Of a stretch of 64,000 bases of DNA, positions 37,515 to 45,989 are shown one piece after another. Each line of letters begins with the position of its first letter. Position 1 is the first letter of the stretch. The position numbers were made by a program, and so were the translations under genes. The notes under the pieces are model-generated. The model did not search any database. It saw only the letters and a program-made list of their open reading frames with translations, and was not told the origin of the DNA. Origin of the DNA: [Mycobacterium] vasticus (GTDB taxonomy: Bacteria > Actinomycetota > Actinomycetes > Mycobacteriales > Mycobacteriaceae); the NCBI RefSeq assembly GCF_020181595.1, contig NZ_CP084028.1, positions 488,919-552,918 on the forward strand, read 5' to 3'.

Positions 37515-38351
37515 TCAGCCGGGATTGACCGCGGTCACCACCCAGGTGCGGCCCGTGAACTTCACCACACCGTCGACCCGGTTCCGCCGCAGCTCGTCGC
37601 GCAGCTCCCCGACGACGGCGGCCCAACCGTCGTCGTCCAGCTCGGCGCGGGCCTGACGTCCGGTCGAGTTGGACAGGATCAGGCCCAAGCGCTCCTCGAC
37701 GCCGTCGCTGCCGTCGACGCCGAAGTCGCAGATCCCGTCGAAGGCCGCCACGTCGACGTTGCTCCAGCCGGCGTCGTCCAGGATGGCCCGCACGCGGTCG
37801 GCATTGCCGAAGGCCAGCGGCCCTGGCGCGTCGGGATCTGGTGTGGCGGGTGGTGTTTCGAGCCGAGCGGCCAGGATATCGACGCCGGCGGTGAACATCG
37901 GGTTGTCGCCTTCGCGCCAGCACACGAACGCCAACGGGGCTCCGGGTGCAGCCGCGTCGCGGATGTTGGTGAACGCGGCAACCGGGTCGTCGAAGAACAT
38001 CACCCCGAATCGCGAGATGATCCGGTCAAAGGGCTGCCCGGTCGCGGGCCGCAGGGCGATGGTCTGGGCGTCACCGAGCGACACCGTGGCCGTCGGCACC
38101 CGGCGGCGTGCCTCCTGCACCATCGGCTCGGAGATGTCGACTCCGAACGGGATCGCCCCCAGTGCTGCCGCCCGTTGCAGCAGAGTCCCTGAGCCGCACC
38201 CGATGTCGAGTACTTGATCCCCGGCCCTCATGTCGGCCGCCCCCAGCACCGCTTCGGCGAACGGTGCCAGTACCGCCTCGAAGATCGCCGCGTTGTCCAC
38301 CCAGTCGATGCCCTGAGCCGCCCAGGACTGCTGCTGTTCCTCGTTCGCCAT
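37515..38351 (-). CDS. Class I SAM methyltransferase
   Basis: A 278-residue methyltransferase: WAAQGIDWVDNAAIFEAVLAPF, SAM motif VLDIGCGSGTLLQRA, acidic loop GVDISEPMV, and DRIISRFGVMFFDD. The pattern (start with helix, then motif I at about residue 48) is that of ubiquinone/sterol-like mycobacterial methyltransferases. Its 5' part lies inside the extended 3' end of the MMPL gene, read in another frame of the same strand, so it is in the same operon. Confidence 0.87.
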   Translation of the reverse strand: MANEEQQQSWAAQGIDWVDNAAIFEAVLAPFAEAVLGAADMRAGDQVLDIGCGSGTLLQRAAALGAIPFGVDISEPMVQEARRRVPTATVSLGDAQTIALRPATGQPFDRIISRFGVMFFDDPVAAFTNIRDAAAPGAPLAFVCWREGDNPMFTAGVDILAARLETPPATPDPDAPGPLAFGNADRVRAILDDAGWSNVDVAAFDGICDFGVDGSDGVEERLGLILSNSTGRQARAELDDDGWAAVVGELRDELRRNRVDGVVKFTGRTWVVTAVNPG

Positions 38352-40602
38352 GACCGCCAGCGTACGGGTTGCGGTGCCGGCTGGAGGAACCGTTTTCGCT
38401 GATCGCGAATCGCTTGGCCACCCGCGCCAGCGGCGCCGGCGCCCACCAGTTCCAGTGGCCCATGAGGTGCATGAACGCCGGCACCAGCACCATCCGGACC
38501 AGTGTGGCGTCGGCCAGCACCGCCAGCGTCAGGCCGAGTCCGAGCATCCGCATGAACGACACCTGCGCGGCGATCAGCGCCGCGAACGAGATCGACATCA
38601 CCAGTGCCGCAGCGGTGATCACCCGGGCGGTGCGGGCCACGCCCAACGAGACGCTCTGATCGTTGGCGGCGCGGGTGCCCGCCGACGCGAGCCAGTACTC
38701 CCGGATCCGGGACACCAGGAACACCTCGTAGTCCATCGAAAGCCCGAAGGACAGACAGAACAACAACACCGGCATGTTGGCGACCAGCGTCCCGGTGTGT
38801 GTCGTCCCGAGCCCGCCGAGGTGGCCGTCCTGAAATATCCAGACCAGCGCGCCGAATGCCGCTGACAGCGACAACACATTGAGGATCAGGGCCTTGGCCG
38901 GCATCACCACGCTGCCGGTGAGCAGGAACAGCAACCCGAAGGTGATGGCGGCGATCAGTCCCAGCACCATCGGCAGCCGGTCGGTGATGGCCTGCACACT
39001 GTCCCGGTTGATCTGCGCCAAACCCGCCAGCTGAACCGGACCGCCGCCCGGGCCCGGCACCCGGTGCAGGCTGTCGAGCTGGGTTTGGGAGCGCTGCGAG
39101 AACAGCGGTGCGGTGCTGGAGACCGTCATGAACGCACTGTCTTCGTTGACCCCGGTGGCCGCCGAGGGCGGGCCGACCCGGGCGCCGGCAACGAAGGTAC
39201 CCATCGGCGAGGACACCGATGCCACATCAGCGACCTGGGACAACTCGGCGGCGTAGCGGTTCAGCTCGTCGACGTGTACGCCGCGGATGTCGGGCAGGAC
39301 GATCGGTACCGCCTGGGCGAAGTCGGCGGCGAAGTCGTAGCGCAGCGCGTCGCCGACCTGGTGCGCCGACGCCGATTTCGGCAGCACCCGGTCGTCGGGG
39401 AAGCCCCATTTCACGCCGAAGAACGGCAGCCCGACCAACACCATTACGGCGACCACCGCCAATCCGATCGGCACCGCGTGACGTATCACGAATTGCGTTG
39501 ACCGGTACCAGAATCCAAGCTGGATAGGCCGCCGTACCGGCGCAGGCAGGCCGAGTAGCCGACGGGCCGGACCGCGCACGTCCAACGCATCGAGTCGGGG
39601 CCCGAGCAGCGCGATCGCCGCCGGTGTCACCACGATCGCCGCGATCGCGACGAACGTCACCGTCGCCACCCCCGCGTAGGCGAACGACTTCAGGAAGTAC
39701 ATCGGGAACAGCGCCATGGCCGCCATCGACAGCGCGACCGTGCACGCCGAGAACAGCACGGTGCGTCCGGCGGTGGTCATGGTCGTGATCAGCGCCCGGT
39801 CGGGGGCGGTGCCTTCGGCCAGCTCGTCGCGGTAGCGGTTGATGATCAGCAGCGTGTAGTCGATGGCCAGGGCCAGGCCCATCGCGGTGCTGAGGTTGAG
39901 CGCGAAGATGGAGACATCGGTGAACAGCGTGAGCAACCGCAACACCGCCATCGACCCCACGATCGCGAGTCCACCGAGGGCGACCGGCAGCGCAGCCGCC
40001 AGCAGACCGCCGAACACCCACACCAGCACCACAAAACTCAGCGGGATCGCGATCGACTCCATCAGCAGCAGGTCGTGCTGGTTCTGGCGATTGATCTGGG
40101 CGTAGACCATCGCGCCGCCGCCGGCCCGGACACTGACCCCGTCCCGGTCGTGGGCCAACGCGTCAGCCAGGGTGCGGGCGTGCTTCTGGGCGTCGTTCTC
40201 GCCGCCGGTGAGGTTGGCGACGATCACACCGGAGGTCCCGTCGGTGCTGATCAGCCCGGCGCCCGCCTCCGGCGGCCCCATCCAGGGCGAGGTGACGTTG
40301 AAGACCAGCGGCGAGCGCTGCAGCTGCGCGGCGATCGACTTGCCGACCGACCGGGCCGGTTCTGCTGTGACGCCACCGGGGGAGCTCACCATGATCAGCA
40401 GTTGCTGGTCGCTCTGACCGTATTCATTGGTCAACAGCCAGGTGGCTTGGGCGGACTCCGAGGCGGGGTCCTGGAAACCGCCGGCAGACAGTTTTTCGGC
40501 CACCGGGATGCCGAAGACGGCGGCCGCCACCATCAACAGGGCAGCCGATGCGAGGATGCGTTGCGGCGCGCCGAGGGCCAGCAGAGCGATCCGGTGCAGC
40601 AC
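38071..40602 (-). CDS. MMPL-family RND transporter
   Basis: A membrane lipid/polyketide exporter of 843 residues as read. Two repeats of a helix, an outer domain and five or more helices are visible: LHRIALLALGAPQRILASA, the conserved AMGLALAIDYTLLIINRYRDE (Asp/Tyr pair for proton flow) and its second copy LSFGLSMDYEVFLVSRIREY. I choose GTG 40602 because it gives the family N-terminus and follows GGAAGG by 8 bases; ATGs at 40674 and 40662 are alternatives. Similarity ends near RFAISENG (about 38390). The remaining 105 or so codons are low-complexity and overlap the methyltransferase gene in another frame, so the natural stop may be lost. Confidence 0.85.
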   Translation of the reverse strand: MLHRIALLALGAPQRILASAALLMVAAAVFGIPVAEKLSAGGFQDPASESAQATWLLTNEYGQSDQQLLIMVSSPGGVTAEPARSVGKSIAAQLQRSPLVFNVTSPWMGPPEAGAGLISTDGTSGVIVANLTGGENDAQKHARTLADALAHDRDGVSVRAGGGAMVYAQINRQNQHDLLLMESIAIPLSFVVLVWVFGGLLAAALPVALGGLAIVGSMAVLRLLTLFTDVSIFALNLSTAMGLALAIDYTLLIINRYRDELAEGTAPDRALITTMTTAGRTVLFSACTVALSMAAMALFPMYFLKSFAYAGVATVTFVAIAAIVVTPAAIALLGPRLDALDVRGPARRLLGLPAPVRRPIQLGFWYRSTQFVIRHAVPIGLAVVAVMVLVGLPFFGVKWGFPDDRVLPKSASAHQVGDALRYDFAADFAQAVPIVLPDIRGVHVDELNRYAAELSQVADVASVSSPMGTFVAGARVGPPSAATGVNEDSAFMTVSSTAPLFSQRSQTQLDSLHRVPGPGGGPVQLAGLAQINRDSVQAITDRLPMVLGLIAAITFGLLFLLTGSVVMPAKALILNVLSLSAAFGALVWIFQDGHLGGLGTTHTGTLVANMPVLLFCLSFGLSMDYEVFLVSRIREYWLASAGTRAANDQSVSLGVARTARVITAAALVMSISFAALIAAQVSFMRMLGLGLTLAVLADATLVRMVLVPAFMHLMGHWNWWAPAPLARVAKRFAISENGSSSRHRNPYAGGHGERGTAAVLGGSGHRLGGQRGDLRGGTGTVRRSGAGGGRHEGRGSSTRHRVRLRDSAATGGSTGGDPVRSRHLRADGAGGTPPGADGHGVAR

Positions 40603-40662
40603 GCCAGCCGCCTTCCGCCGCAATGGTCGACGAGAGGTGCCCCCGGCACCCCAGATGATCAT

Positions 40663-40690
40663 GGTACGAATCATCGGGTCACGGGGTTCA
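40663..40690 (-). promoter_or_regulatory. Possible weak SigL-type promoter of the MMPL gene
   Basis: Reading the minus strand, TGAACC (40690-40685) is followed after 16 bases by CGTACC (40668-40663). The -35 is perfect and the spacing is the same as in the other SigL-type sites, but the -10 matches only four of six. Transcription would begin near 40656, which fits the chosen GTG start at 40602 and its RBS. It is divergent from the polyketide synthase promoter 26 bases away. Confidence 0.4.
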
Positions 40691-40715
40691 ATCTTGCGAT
40701 CAATACCCGAAGTCT

Positions 40716-40743
40716 TGAACCTCGGCACCGGTGACTGCGTGAC
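40716..40743 (+). promoter_or_regulatory. SigL-type promoter of type III PKS operon
   Basis: TGAACC (40716-40721), 16 bases, CGTGAC (40738-40743). The -10 differs at one base from the CGTGTC found at the three other sites. Six bases separate the -10 from ATG 40750, so the transcript probably begins at or next to the ATG. Confidence 0.75.
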
Positions 40744-40749
40744 CTCGAC

Positions 40750-41802
40750 ATGGACACCATCACGACGAACATCCCCACCGTGGCCGCCGTGGCCGTGGAA
40801 TTCCCGCCGCACCGCCACAGTCAAGGCGAGGTCATGGCAGCGCTGTCCGACTTCGCCGGACCGGAGTTCGCGCGCTTCGCCGCCAACAGCGGCGTCGCCA
40901 CCCGCCAACTGGCACTGCCGCTTTCGCGTTACCCCAAGCTCAGTGGCTTCACCGAAGCCAACGACGCCTACCTCGAGGTCGCCCTGGACCTGAGTGAACG
41001 CGCACTGCAGTCCGCGCTGGATCGAGCCGGCTTGGCTCCGGCCGATGTCGACGTGGTGTTCTCGACGACGGTCACCGGCCTGGCCGTTCCGTCCCTGGAG
41101 GGCCGCCTGGTCAGCCGGATGGGGCTTCGCGCCGACGTCAAACGGATCCCGATGTTCGGCCTGGGCTGCGTCGCCGGCGCCGCGGGTCTGGCCCGGGTCC
41201 ATGACTATCTGCGGGCCTTCCCGGATCAGGTGGCGGCTCTGATCGCCGTTGAACTGTGTTCGCTGACGATCCAGCGCCAAGACCTCTCAATCGGAAACCT
41301 GGTGGCCTCCAGCCTGTTCGGTGACGGCGCCGCCGCCGTTGTCGCGACCGGGGCGGGCCGGGTGGGGTCGGGTCCAAAGGTGCTGGCGACCCGAAGCCGA
41401 ACCTATCCCGACACCGAGGAGATACTCGGCTGGGACATCGGCAGTCAGGGCTTCAGCATCGTGTTGTCCGTCGAGATCGCCACCGTCGTCGAGAAGTATC
41501 TCGGCGACGACGTCCGCGATTTCCTGGCCGATCACGCACTGGTGACCGACGACATCGCCACCTGGATCGTGCATGCCGCCGGGCCGAAGGTTATCGACGC
41601 GGTCGAAGGCGTCCTCGACCTGCCGCCGGACGCACTCGAGCGAACCCGAAACTCGTTGCGCGACCACGGCAATCTGTCCTCGGTATCGGTTCTGGACATC
41701 CTGCACGACACCGAGACACACCCGCCGAAGCCCGGATCGCTCGGCCTGATGATCGCGATGGGGCCCGGGTTCTCCGCCGAACTCGTGTTGTTGAGTTGGT
41801 AG
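40750..41802 (+). CDS. Type III polyketide synthase
   Basis: Chalcone-synthase-fold enzyme of 350 residues. Catalytic triad: Cys in MFGLGCVAGAAGL, His in WIVHAAGPKVIDAV, Asn in LRDHGNLSSVSVLDIL. The GFG-like loop is LGLMIAMGPGFSAELVLL. It is of the PKS10/11/18 group that extends long acyl-CoAs with malonyl-CoA to pyrones or resorcinol-type rings. With the two next genes it makes the type III PKS-methyltransferase-oxidoreductase set shown in M. smegmatis to produce polyketide quinones used as electron carriers at low oxygen; product identity here is inference. Driven by the SigL-type promoter upstream. Confidence 0.93.
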   Translation: MDTITTNIPTVAAVAVEFPPHRHSQGEVMAALSDFAGPEFARFAANSGVATRQLALPLSRYPKLSGFTEANDAYLEVALDLSERALQSALDRAGLAPADVDVVFSTTVTGLAVPSLEGRLVSRMGLRADVKRIPMFGLGCVAGAAGLARVHDYLRAFPDQVAALIAVELCSLTIQRQDLSIGNLVASSLFGDGAAAVVATGAGRVGSGPKVLATRSRTYPDTEEILGWDIGSQGFSIVLSVEIATVVEKYLGDDVRDFLADHALVTDDIATWIVHAAGPKVIDAVEGVLDLPPDALERTRNSLRDHGNLSSVSVLDILHDTETHPPKPGSLGLMIAMGPGFSAELVLLSW

Positions 41803-42305
41803 CGGTGTACTACCTGCTGATTCTGGCCGTCGGCCTCGAACGCCTGGCCGAGCTGGCGGTGGCGCACCGCAACGCGCAGTGGGCATTCGCTCATGGGGGA
41901 ACCGAGTTCGGGCACCGGCACTATCCGGTGATGGTCAGCATCCACGCCGCACTGCTGCTCAACTGTGTTCTCGAGGTGGCACTGCTGGGTCGGCCCTTCC
42001 TTCCGCTGCTGGGCTGGCCGATGCTCGCCTTGGCGCTGGCAAGCCAGGGCCTTCGGTGGTGGTGCATCGCAACATTGGGCAGGCGGTGGAACACCCTGGT
42101 GATCGTGTTGCCGCAGGCGCCACTGGTGCGCCGCGGGCCGTATCGGTGGCTGCACCATCCCAACTATGTGGCCGTGGTGGTCGAGGGCTTCGCGCTGCCC
42201 CTGGTGCACACCGCATGGCTGACCGCGATCGGCTTCACCCTGGCCAACGCCGCTGTGCTGCGGGTGCGGATCCGGGTGGAGAACGCCGCGTTGGGGTACC
42301 GGTGA
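41796..42305 (+). CDS. Isoprenylcysteine-methyltransferase (ICMT)-family membrane methyltransferase
   Basis: A 169-residue integral membrane protein with about four helices. The family's cofactor motif is RRGPYRWLHHPNYVAVVVEG, then LANAAVLRVRIRVENAALG. In type III PKS operons this protein O-methylates the polyketide ring. TTG 41796 overlaps the PKS stop; GTG 41805 is an equally possible start. Its stop overlaps the GTG of the next gene. It resembles Rv1139c, a member of the M. tuberculosis SigL regulon. Confidence 0.85.
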   Translation: MVAVYYLLILAVGLERLAELAVAHRNAQWAFAHGGTEFGHRHYPVMVSIHAALLLNCVLEVALLGRPFLPLLGWPMLALALASQGLRWWCIATLGRRWNTLVIVLPQAPLVRRGPYRWLHHPNYVAVVVEGFALPLVHTAWLTAIGFTLANAAVLRVRIRVENAALGYR

Positions 42306-43318
42306 GTGTCGTCGACGCCGACCTGCTCGTCGTGGGCGGCGGGCCGGCCGGCTTGGCTGCCGCGTTGTACGCACGCCAAAACGGGCTTTCGGTGATCGTC
42401 GCCGAACCACGTGACACCCCGATCGACAAGGCCTGCGGTGAGGGCCTGATGCCGGGCGGGCTGGCCGCGTTGACATCGCTGGGCGTGGACCCGGCCGGTG
42501 CGCCGTTGCGCGGCATCGCCTACCTCGACGAGCATCGCCGGGTGGAAGCACCGTTTCGCGACGGGCCGGGGCGCGGGGTGCGCCGCACCACCCTTCACGC
42601 GGCACTGGCGGATCAGGCCAAGCGGCACGACGTGCGATGGATCGCCGAGCGGGTCAGCACCGTTGAGCAGGACGCCGCAGGGGTGAGCGCGGCCGGGATC
42701 CGGGCGACGTGGTTGATCGCCGCCGACGGACTGCACTCCACGGTGCGCCGCAGCCTCGGAATCCCCTGCGTCGCCGGCACTCCCCGGCGCTACGGGGTGC
42801 GATGGCACTACCGCATTCCGGCTTGGTCGGAGTTCGTCGAGGTGTACTGGTCGCGGTGGGGTGAGGCCTATGTGACGCCGGTCGAACCGGAGCTGGTGGG
42901 CGTGGCGATCCTGTCGCAGCATCGCCCCGACCTCGACTGGTTTCCCGAGTTGTCGGCCCGCGTCGCCGGTGCGCGACGCGGGCCGGCCCGCGGCTGCGGC
43001 CCGATGCGCCAGGTGGTTTCGCGCCGGGTCGACGGCCGGGTGCTGCTGGTCGGAGACGCCGCGGGCTATGAGGACGCCCTGACCGGCGAGGGCATCAGCC
43101 TGGCCGTCCGGCAGGCGTCCGCCGCCGTCGCCGCGATCACCGCCGGGAACCCGGCCGCCTACGAGCGAGCCTGGCCGCAGATCACCCGCCGCTATCGGCT
43201 GCTCACCCGAGCGCTCGTGCTGGCAGGCGGACCGCAGCTGACCCGGCGGGCCGTGGTGCCGGCCTGCGCGCTGCTGCCAGGCGTGTTCGAGAGTGCCGTG
43301 CATCTGCTGGCGCATTGA
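42302..43318 (+). CDS. FAD-dependent oxidoreductase of the polyketide quinone locus
   Basis: A 338-residue geranylgeranyl-reductase/PHBH-type flavoprotein: LLVVGGGPAGLAAALYARQNG, DKACGEGLMPGGLAAL, AADGLHSTVRRSLG, and LLVGDAAGYEDALTGEGISLA. By analogy with Rv1138c and the M. smegmatis locus it should hydroxylate the polyketide ring to the quinone. GTG overlaps the upstream TGA. Its 3' end overlaps the convergent aminotransferase gene by 116 bases, unusual for this compact region. Confidence 0.87.
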   Translation: MSVVDADLLVVGGGPAGLAAALYARQNGLSVIVAEPRDTPIDKACGEGLMPGGLAALTSLGVDPAGAPLRGIAYLDEHRRVEAPFRDGPGRGVRRTTLHAALADQAKRHDVRWIAERVSTVEQDAAGVSAAGIRATWLIAADGLHSTVRRSLGIPCVAGTPRRYGVRWHYRIPAWSEFVEVYWSRWGEAYVTPVEPELVGVAILSQHRPDLDWFPELSARVAGARRGPARGCGPMRQVVSRRVDGRVLLVGDAAGYEDALTGEGISLAVRQASAAVAAITAGNPAAYERAWPQITRRYRLLTRALVLAGGPQLTRRAVVPACALLPGVFESAVHLLAH

Positions 43319-44297
43319 GTGCCCGCCCGAGGGCGGACAGCACCATCCGGGTGGACTCCCGGGATCCGATCGTGATGCGCACCGCGCCATCGGGATAGTG
43401 CCGCACCTGCAGGCCGGCGAACACGTCGCGCCACGGCCGGACACCAGCCGGCAGGTACACGAAGTTCGCCTGCGAGTCGGTGGTGGCCACGCCCGCCTCC
43501 CACAACCGGGACCGCAGGCAGCGACGTTCGGCGGTGATGGCCCCGATGCGTTGCCGCAGCTGGGCTTCGGCGCCATAGGATGCCGCCACCGCCACCAGGC
43601 AGTCGGCCGGGATGCCGAACGGCACCTGCATGTCCCACAGCGTCGCCGCCAGGTCCGGTGCGGCCAGGCCGTATCCGATCCTTAGCCCGGCCAGTCCGTA
43701 GGCCTTGGAGAAGGTGCGCAGCACAACCACATTCGGGAACCGCCGCAGCACCGCCGCAGGGTCGATGCGCTGGTTCGGCGCCACGAACTCGATGTAGGCC
43801 TCATCGAGCAGCACGACGGTATCGGCCGGTATCCGCTGCAGGAATGCGTCGACGTCGGCGAGGGGCTCCAGCGTGCCGGTCGGATTGTGCGGGCGGCACA
43901 GCACCACCACCCGGGCGTCTGCGGCGGCACGGATCATCGCGGCCAGATCATGGCGGCCGTAGTGGTCGAGCGGGACATCGACCGTGCTCAGCCGGGCGAT
44001 CCGGGCGAAGATCGGATAGCCGTCGAACGTGGGACGGCTCAGCACGATCCGATCGCCCGGAGAAGTCAACGCGGACAGCACCTGCATGGCCACCCCGGAC
44101 GCGCCGGAACCCAGCACCACACTGTCCTCGGGCACGCCGGCGTGCTGGGCCACCAACCGCCGCAGCCGGGTGGGCAGGAAGTCCGGGTATCGGTTGGCAG
44201 CACCGGCGGACCTGATCAGCGCCGCCCGCACCGCCGGCAGCGGAGCAAAGGGATTCTCGTTGAGGGACAACGCCGATGGGTCCAGCGCCGAGATCAT
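43203..44297 (-). CDS. Histidinol-phosphate-aminotransferase-like PLP enzyme
   Basis: Fold type I aminotransferase of 364 residues, HisC/CobD-like. Substrate end SLNENPFAP, YPD loop, CRPHNPTG, LDEAYIEF, and PLP Lys198 in RTFSKAYGLAGLRIGYG. It is probably not histidine biosynthesis, because it is the last gene of the ThDP/ketosynthase operon; it may aminate a ketone made by the earlier enzymes (inference). ATG 44297 overlaps the stop of the ketosynthase gene (ATGA). The last 35 residues are Ala/Arg/Pro-rich, unlike the family, and overlap the opposite-strand gene. Confidence 0.88.
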   Translation of the reverse strand: MISALDPSALSLNENPFAPLPAVRAALIRSAGAANRYPDFLPTRLRRLVAQHAGVPEDSVVLGSGASGVAMQVLSALTSPGDRIVLSRPTFDGYPIFARIARLSTVDVPLDHYGRHDLAAMIRAAADARVVVLCRPHNPTGTLEPLADVDAFLQRIPADTVVLLDEAYIEFVAPNQRIDPAAVLRRFPNVVVLRTFSKAYGLAGLRIGYGLAAPDLAATLWDMQVPFGIPADCLVAVAASYGAEAQLRQRIGAITAERRCLRSRLWEAGVATTDSQANFVYLPAGVRPWRDVFAGLQVRHYPDGAVRITIGSRESTRMVLSALGRALNAPADARHSRTRLAAARRPAPRPAGSAAVRLPARALG

Positions 44298-45316
44298 CGC
44301 TCTCGTCCGCCCCACCGGATGGCCGCCGCGCCCGCGAAGTCACCGGCGTGGGCGAACGCGGCCATCACGACCACGTCGCCGCGGTCGATCCGCTGCTCGG
44401 TGGCCGCCCGATCCAGGTTGATCGGGATCGCCGCGCCGAACAGGTTTCCGCACTCATCGAAGGTATCGACGTGGCGTGCTTCGGGCAGTTCGAGTGCTTC
44501 GCGCCAGTTGCGCAGGAAGACCCGGTTGGGCTGATTGGTGACCAGCAGGCCGATATCGGCGGGAGATAGGCCGAGCCGATGGCACAGGGCCAGCGCGACC
44601 TCGGGGACCTGCCGGTTGCCGCGAGCCAGCACCTTGGTGATCTTGTCCTCGGTGAAGCCGATGTAGGCGGAACCGAGCCCGGGCTGCCACCACTTTCGCG
44701 GCGGGTCGATGGTGTAGGTCATGTCCCCGGCGTACTGGCCGTAGGTGCGGCACACGACGTCGAGGATCGGCGATCGATCCGAGCACGTCACCAGACCCAC
44801 CGCGGCACCGTCGCCGGGAACCGATGCCTGCGACTTGCCCCGCACGGCCGGTTGGTCGAAGATCTGACCGGCCGCGTTCTGGGCGATCGCGATCAGCGCG
44901 GTGCGCCCCGCGCCGGCTGTCAACAGTTGGCGGGCTACGTTGAGGCCCAACAGGAATGCCGCGCATCCGCCGTTGTGTAGGTCGAGCACCGTGGATGGGC
45001 GCATGCCCAACCGGTGGGCGATGCCGCCGCCGGAGCCGTTGAACGGAATGTCCGGCAACTGGGTGTGGGTGATCAGAACGTCGACGCCTTCGATGACGTC
45101 GCGGCCGTGCCGTTCGATCAGTCCCTGCGCCGCCCGTTCGATCATGTCGGCCGCAGACTCGTCGGCGCCGACGTGGTGACGGAACCTGGGCGCCCGGAAC
45201 ATCAGGTTGTCCCGCAGCTCATCGGATTCGGCGAACTGCGCGTAGTACTGCGCGGGAATCGGTTCGCCGGGAAGGTAACTGGAGACGTCGGTCAGGCTGA
45301 TGGTGGGTTGACCCAT
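44294..45316 (-). CDS. Ketosynthase-III (FabH-like) enzyme lacking the catalytic His
   Basis: A 340-residue thiolase-fold protein of the KAS III group. Cys118 is the acyl-accepting residue (LHNGGCAAFLLGL). The usual H-Q-A-N motif reads N-Q-P-N at 261-264, so the His that helps decarboxylation is replaced by Asn. The third motif is ECGNLFGAA with Asn291. Loss of His but not Cys suggests acyl transfer or condensation without malonyl decarboxylation, as in some acyltransferase-type KAS III enzymes. Seven bases downstream of the SRPBCC gene. Confidence 0.87.
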   Translation of the reverse strand: MGQPTISLTDVSSYLPGEPIPAQYYAQFAESDELRDNLMFRAPRFRHHVGADESAADMIERAAQGLIERHGRDVIEGVDVLITHTQLPDIPFNGSGGGIAHRLGMRPSTVLDLHNGGCAAFLLGLNVARQLLTAGAGRTALIAIAQNAAGQIFDQPAVRGKSQASVPGDGAAVGLVTCSDRSPILDVVCRTYGQYAGDMTYTIDPPRKWWQPGLGSAYIGFTEDKITKVLARGNRQVPEVALALCHRLGLSPADIGLLVTNQPNRVFLRNWREALELPEARHVDTFDECGNLFGAAIPINLDRAATEQRIDRGDVVVMAAFAHAGDFAGAAAIRWGGRER

Positions 45317-45323
45317 GATCGGC

Positions 45324-45989
45324 TCACCGCATCCAGGCCGGCGTGATCGGGAGACCATGTTGGTGGCGGTACTCCGCGATCGCGGTGAGGTTCTTCAGCT
45401 CCAGCAGGTGACCGGCGCTGAACATGTCCCAGAAATCACCCACCCACACCGGGCGCTCGGCCGGCGCGGCCTCCGGATAGGGGTTGTGGTCGTAGAACGG
45501 GTGGTGGCAGTTGGTCCACAGCACCACCGATCCGGGCTTGTTCAGCACCACCTGGGCGTCGACGACCCGCAGCAGGTAGATCATCCACAGATGGTGGCCC
45601 TGATCCCAGGCGCAGTGGTAATCGACTGTCCGAGAACGGCTATCGGCGACGGTGCGGGTGTAGATCTCGGTCTGCGATCCGAGCCGGTCGTAGGCGAGCC
45701 ACAGTCCGAGCTCCTTGGTGGGGGTGAAGCCGCGCAGACTGTAGGTCCACTCTTCGAGGCACCGGGTGTCGGCCAGGTAGTCGAACAGCTCGTCGGGCGG
45801 GCAGTCGATGTAGCCGTTGACGGTGCAGTAGTCCCCGAAGACCATGTCGTGCGGGTACACCGACCGCATCATCTCCATGATGATCGGGGTGGCCACCTGC
45901 CGGGGACTGGTCTCGATGCGGACCAGACCGTCGATGGCGTCGGCCGAACCGGTGTGGGCGGCGATATCAGCGAGTGCTGGCAGTGACAT
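45324..45989 (-). CDS. SRPBCC (START-like) domain protein
   Basis: A 221-residue soluble protein with a helix-grip pattern: TVNGYIDCPPDELFDYLADTRCLEEWTYSLRGF, SRTVDYHCAWDQGHHLWMIYLLRVVD and the C-terminal helix LLELKNLTAIAEYRH. Such proteins bind hydrophobic ligands and serve as polyketide cyclases or carriers. Its start overlaps the end of the ThDP gene by 23 bases. Within this operon it could bind the ketosynthase product; that is inference. Confidence 0.78.
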   Translation of the reverse strand: MSLPALADIAAHTGSADAIDGLVRIETSPRQVATPIIMEMMRSVYPHDMVFGDYCTVNGYIDCPPDELFDYLADTRCLEEWTYSLRGFTPTKELGLWLAYDRLGSQTEIYTRTVADSRSRTVDYHCAWDQGHHLWMIYLLRVVDAQVVLNKPGSVVLWTNCHHPFYDHNPYPEAAPAERPVWVGDFWDMFSAGHLLELKNLTAIAEYRHQHGLPITPAWMR

